Assembly: GCA_025677825.1 (NCBI GenBank)
Contig: JAIXMO010000001.1
Span: 1,054,001-1,118,000 of the forward strand
Direction: 5' to 3'
Length of the DNA: 64,000 nucleotides
DNA from: Helicostylum pulchrum
Lineage: Eukaryota; Mucoromycota; Mucoromycetes; Mucorales; Mucoraceae
Part shown: piece after piece, positions 58,718-64,000 of the stretch
Layout: every line of letters starts with the position of its first letter
Numbering within the stretch: position 1 is the stretch's first letter
Translations under genes and position numbers: made by a program
Notes under the pieces: generated by a model
Told to the model about the DNA's origin: nothing
Seen by the model: the letters and a program-made list of their open reading frames with translations, nothing else
The model's database searches: none

Positions 58718-61424
58718 ATGCTCTCTACTGAATTAAACATGCAAAACTTAATGCATGAAGCTTCACAATGTTACAACCTTGGTAGATTCAAGGTAACTAA
58801 AAAAAAATAGCATTTTAAAAAAAAAAAAAGCAAAAAATAACCGTGTTCCACAGGTTTCTTTTGATTTATATATTGAAGCATTATTATCTGCAGTTAAAGA
58901 ATTTCAACAATTACAATTTATAGATCAAAGCATGTATCATTATCATTATTAAAAAAAAAAAAAAAGGTCTAATAAGTATATAATAGATGTTCAAGTCAAC
59001 GATTTATCTCCAATATTTGTTTTGGCGCACACGTGTCTAAACCATGCAAAAACAATTGCTTCAAACAAAAAAGCTCCAACCGTGCCGCCAAAACCAGCTT
59101 GTTTATCTTTACCTCCACCGTTACCCATTAGACCTTTTTTGGACACTGACATGATACGAACAAGATCTGATTTTGAAAAGAGTGCTTGTACTATAGATTA
59201 TTCTTCAGATGAAGATGAAGAATACAATGTAAATAATAATAAAAAGGGTAATACTGGAGAAATAATTCAATTTGTAAAACATGTATATACTGACTAAAAA
59301 AGTATAACAGAAAAAGGTTTAAAGATTGTAACAACAACAAAACGTAATAAATTACCCCGTAGATCTTCTACTTCAAATATATCCTGTTCTGCTCCTTCTT
59401 CTCCTTCTGTTGTTTCAAACCCTTTAAATGCTGTAAAATCTTTCTTGTCTTTACCTGGTTCGATTGCTGCTCAAGCAGCTCCAGATAACGACGACTTGTT
59501 CCTATTAACAAATGCAACCATTGATCCGCACCAACTTATTACTGCGCAAACAAGTCATAGCGACAATACATTACAATCCGTTACAAACAATAACTATTTA
59601 CCAATGATACCACAAGCCCCGCTCGTTACTGTATATAAATCTTTACAACAAAAGCTGCAAGAATTGAAAAAGACAGATGAGGATTACAATAGTATACAAT
59701 CTTTATTAAACAGAGTACGTAATATTCATATGTCTGCTACCACTGTACCTACCATCCTCCAATTTCAGCCTGTCTTGATTGCCTATCAACTCACTTTAAT
59801 GGATTCAACCATCTTTCGAAATATACCAATGGATGCTATCCTATCCCATTCGCCAAAGACGCCTCACCCTACCATTGTTGCTTCCACAGATTTTTTCAAC
59901 TACCTGACTCGATTGATTGAACATGCTATCCTTTTACAGCAGGATGCATCTGGACGTGCACAACATATCAATCACTGGATCAAAGTTGCTGGAAAATGTC
60001 ACGAGTTAAAAAACTATCAAACGTTAAAAGCTGTCATCTCTGCTTTAGGTACTCCTCCTATTCAAAGGCTTAAAAAATCATGGTCGTTTGTTCCTAAAAA
60101 GGGTATTCACTTACTAGAGGATTTGAGTGACTTGATGTCTGAAGCGTCCAACTACGGTAAATACCGAACTAGATTAGGGTTATCGCAAGATGAAACTGAA
60201 CAAGACGTTACATTGACTAGAAAACCAAGTATGAGAAAGAATTCGTTTAATGAACCTACTGTGCCCTTTTTAGGTATATTTATTCATGATATGACTTATT
60301 TGGTGGCGGCACTATCAAAGAAAAAAAATCAACATAACTCGCAATGGAAAACCAGTGGAAGTAAACAATCGATTGAGGATATGCAACAGGATGTAAGAGT
60401 GTCGGAATTACTTGCTCTATTTAAAAACTTGCAAAGAAGTCCTCCTTATTCTCCTCATTTATCCGCTGTATGTGTTAAAGATCTCAATAAAAATAGAAAG
60501 CGAAAGTTGTCTCATGCACTTACTCGTTCTTCCGCTATCAAAAAGACACCACCTTATTTTTCTAATCAACATGATGATGAAACTGGTGGTGAACTTAGTA
60601 CTGAGATGCAGCAATGTCTTGTGACTCAATATCTGGTAAAGTATCATTTTTCATTTGCATGTATTTTTTTCTTCTAATACTTTTTTATGATTTAGTTAAC
60701 CAGGTCATGGGTAAGTGAAAAGACTGTAGATGAATTAAGTCTAGTTAGAGAACCAACAAAGACTGCAAGAAGTTATTCAATTACAGATTCTTTAGCTTCT
60801 CCCATCGCTAGTGCTTTACCTCCTATTACATCGTCTGTTAGTTTAACCACAACAACCAGAAGTAGTTCAGGAAGTATGACCAGCAGTAGTTCCAATAGTA
60901 GACCTTTGAGTCTAGAAGATGAATTAGATCAAGAAGATCTCGATAGAAAATCTTCTACCACAGGATTTTGGTTATTTGGTAGAAAGACAAATGATTCAAA
61001 CTGTTTAAAACCTTGCGGATCGAATGAATCGTTCGGTACAATGCAAAGATCCCCTCGACACTTTTCATTTGAAGAAATAAGCAGTAATAATATGGTAAAA
61101 AGTAGTTCATTCAAGCAAGGTACAATTACTATGCAACGAGAAGGATCTCAAAATTCCTTATCGATATTTCGTAAGGATTTTTGGAAAGGTGGAACAACCA
61201 GTAATCGAAACCCTTTATTGAATTTCAATAGTGATCCTTCATTACTTTCTTCAGCTGGTATTCAACGTAAAGGATCGTCTAGTTCGCTTATACATCCTTC
61301 GCCTTCTTCGTCCACCGATACTAGTAATTTCCATCAAAAGAAGTTACTTGTTGCTTCTCCGCATCCTTTAGATAGTACGTGCACGCCACTTTCTGAAATA
61401 TCCAGTTTTAACTGGGACCAATAA
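58718..61424 (+). CDS. Ras guanine-nucleotide exchange factor (RasGEF/CDC25-like), 829 aa
   Basis: Exons are 58718-58792, 58854-58933, 58967-59247, 59311-60635 and 60696-61424. The intron of 33 nt (58934-58966) is needed to keep frame. The N-terminal ~85 residues are MIT/TPR-like helices (EASQCYNLGRFKVSFDLYI…); a Pro-rich SH3-ligand-like segment follows (VPPKPACLSLPPPLP). The RasGEF catalytic domain covers about 295-590: AYQLTLMDSTIFRNIPMD, FFNYLTRLIEHAILLQQD, HWIKVAGKCHELKNYQTLKA, LGTPPIQRLKKSW and PFLGIFIHDMTYLVAAL. It is somewhat divergent and interrupted by a basic insert (about 525-560, NKNRKRKLSH). The Ser-rich C-terminal tail has many RxxS sites. It loads Ras with GTP. No separate REM (RasGEF-N) domain was recognised. 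Confidence 0.87.
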
Positions 61425-61510
61425 ATTATTTTAATTTAGAAGAAAAAAAAAAAAAAGGAGGGTAGAAGGAGGAAGAGGAGGAATGGGATATATATATTCA
61501 TAAAGAGAGA

Positions 61511-61534
61511 GTGTGTGTGTATGTGTGTGTGTGT
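61511..61534. repeat. (TG)n microsatellite
   Basis: Interrupted TG repeat in the 113-bp gap between the converging RasGEF and Ras genes. Confidence 0.8.
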
Positions 61535-61536
61535 TT

Positions 61537-62353
<817 letters not shown>

Positions 62354-62441
62354 GTCAAAAATAAGTAATAATAAATTAAAAAGAGTGTATATGTGTGTAT
62401 ATGGAAAAAAGGTCTATTTGTTTTTTTTAAACAGGGGAACT

Positions 62442-63942
62442 TTAAAGTTTGCTGTCTGTCAAGTCTAATTTTTTCTGAAGTTTCTTTTGTCCGATCTCAC
62501 TTAATCTAATAATACCTTCTTGAGCTGCAGTAGCTACTAAACATCCGTCTCGGGTATATATTTTGCCAAGAACTACACTACGTCCGTTAATGGATCGAGG
62601 ACTGTACTTGTCAAACAGTAACCATTCATCGGCTCTAGCTGGTTTATGGAACCAGATGGAGTGGTCTAAAGAGGTCATCATGCCAACACTAGGTGAGCTG
62701 TAAGAAACACCGTTGGCTCTAGCTGCTGTATTCAAAAATCCACTATCTGAAGCATACGCGATAACACAAGCATGTAATCTCACATCGTCAGTTAAAGGTC
62801 CTCTAGTTCTAAACCAACGTCTCTACAAAGCAAAAATAGTATTTAGATCAAATAAAAAAATAAAATAAAAATACATTAAGTTCTTACATTGACTGTAGTA
62901 GCTTCACTTTCTCCCTTCATAATTTCTAAAGGTGAAAGGCTATGTACTTCACGATAATCTATAGGTTGATCCTAATATGTATAAAAAAAAAGAAGGGTTT
63001 TTTTCACATGTCAGAAAAAGAAAAAAAGGTATAATTCCCCACACACTTACATCTGCCAAAACTTTTTCTACTTGTTTTCGAAATTTTACCGGGTAATCTG
63101 TTGTATTAGTCACAATATTTCCCAAGAATCTAAGATCACTAGAAGTACTAGAGGATTAATATAAAAACACTCAATATGTATAAATACTTTACGATGGATA
63201 GTTTTCAGGTCCTGGAACATCAGGCATATCAATCTATAGTATATATTAGTCAAGTACTTGGTAATATATACATGTACTTACTTGGCTATCCATATTAAGA
63301 TTATCGTCTGTCTTTACAAAACTACAAGTCAAAAGAAAGATTGGTTTGCCCTTTTGAGTAGCTGTAACCATTCTAGTTACAAACGATCTGCCATCGCGAA
63401 TACGTTGCACTTGATAGATGACTGGAATCTCGACATTACAAGCTAAAATAAAGTAAGCGTGAAGGGACTACATATAACAATAGGGCGGGTCAAACAACAA
63501 TAGAAAAAATAATAATCAATAATTACATGAACGTTAAACCCTTCTTCTACTGTGTTCCAACTAGAAAGCAAAGCTTGAGCAACAACCTAAAAACATATAA
63601 TGAATTACTGCTTTTTTTAAAAAAAAGGATTTTTTATTATTATTTGTTTATTACCTGTCCACCAAAGGCACCCCGGGAACCGAAAGGTAACCATAATTCT
63701 TTACTCATATACAAGTTGGTATCTACGAACTGTACATCAATTGAATTAATCATTCTCTGTCCAAAATCGGTTTCCTCGTCTTGTTGCTTGACACCTTCTT
63801 CCAATGTATTTCTAAATACAATTTTATTTGCGTGTGCTGTAACAGGCATAGCTGGTTTTTCTTTTTTTAGATATGTAGAAGAAGGAAAAAAAAATTCTTT
63901 TTTTCTTTTCACTCGGACCTGATTTAAACGTTTTTGTAACAT
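62442..63942 (-). CDS. Peroxisomal acyl-CoA thioesterase II (TesB/ACOT8-like), 378 aa
   Basis: Exons, 5' to 3': 63942-63655, 63586-63527, 63467-63282, 63233-63193, 63147-63051 (or 63138 start), 62971-62888 and 62822-62442. It hydrolyses acyl-CoA to fatty acid and CoA. Two hot-dog domains are seen: N-terminal VDTNLYMSKELWLPFGSRGAFGGQ with RRIRDGRSFVTR-type text (YQVQRIRDGRSFVTRMV), and C-terminal AYASDSGFLNTAAR, SLDHSIWFHKPARADEWLL and SVVLGKIYTRDGCLVATAAQEG. The protein ends in S-K-L, a canonical PTS1 peroxisome signal. The first ~30 residues are Lys/Phe-rich from an A/T run; the internal Met near 63851 is an alternative start. Confidence 0.93.
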
Positions 63943-64000
63943 TTCGTACTACTCATCTTTTTTTATTATAATAAAAAATAATTGAACTCAGGGGATATTA

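Noticed and set aside
59248..59310. In-frame stop (TAA at 59295) as evidence that the RasGEF is a pseudogene
   Set aside because: A normal 63-nt intron (59248-59310, gtaata…cag) removes it and keeps frame, so the gene is intact.

Overview
The window is an AT-rich eukaryotic nuclear segment with short introns (mostly 45-85 nt, GT...AG), intron-rich genes and long A/T runs. The gene content fits an early-diverging filamentous fungus, most likely Mucoromycota/Mucorales. Pointers are a Vac7-like protein, a complete dihydropteridine reductase, DUF3712-type membrane proteins, a Fanzor relic and several fungal transposon types. The lineage is inferred from gene content. No rRNA, tRNA or CRISPR was seen. 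Exon limits were worked out by hand from reading frame and splice signals.

Layout. 1-1318 (-): a membrane receptor-like protein with a Cys-rich ectodomain and a cytoplasmic SH3 domain, cut by the window edge. 2.6-3.25 kb (-): relic of a Tc1/mariner-type transposase N-terminus. 4.1-10.7 kb (+): a type II membrane glycosyltransferase, a Vac7-like activator of PI(3,5)P2 synthesis, and QDPR. 10.7-14.0 kb: no gene seen. 14.0-19.1 and 28.7-33.8 kb (+): two nearly identical copies of a 1.63-kaa membrane protein, whose spacer holds a decayed non-LTR retrotransposon (LINE) with a 14-bp target-site duplication and an older gag-like relic. 34.3-38.1 kb (-): a decayed Fanzor (eukaryotic TnpB-like nuclease). 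39.4-41.4 kb (+): an MFS transporter. 41.5-44.1 kb: a Mutator-like (MULE) transposon with about 65-bp inverted repeats and a broken transposase. 44.1-49.8 kb: a graveyard of broken genes and transposons. 50.1-52.9 kb (+): an HTH/AT-hook/Myb-like nuclear protein and a Lys/Thr-rich single-pass surface protein.

53.0-62.4 kb is the most striking block. It holds a 22-exon BAR-PH-PH-C2-RasGAP gene (-), a divergent RasGEF gene (+) sharing a ~400-bp intergenic promoter region with it, and a canonical Ras GTPase (-) convergent with the RasGEF. The switch, its activator and its inactivator therefore lie within 9.4 kb. 62.4-63.9 kb (-) is a peroxisomal acyl-CoA thioesterase ending in SKL.

The region mixes housekeeping and signalling genes, whose frames splice cleanly, with an accessory middle (19.8-49.8 kb) where almost every mobile-element gene is broken by frameshifts or in-frame stops.
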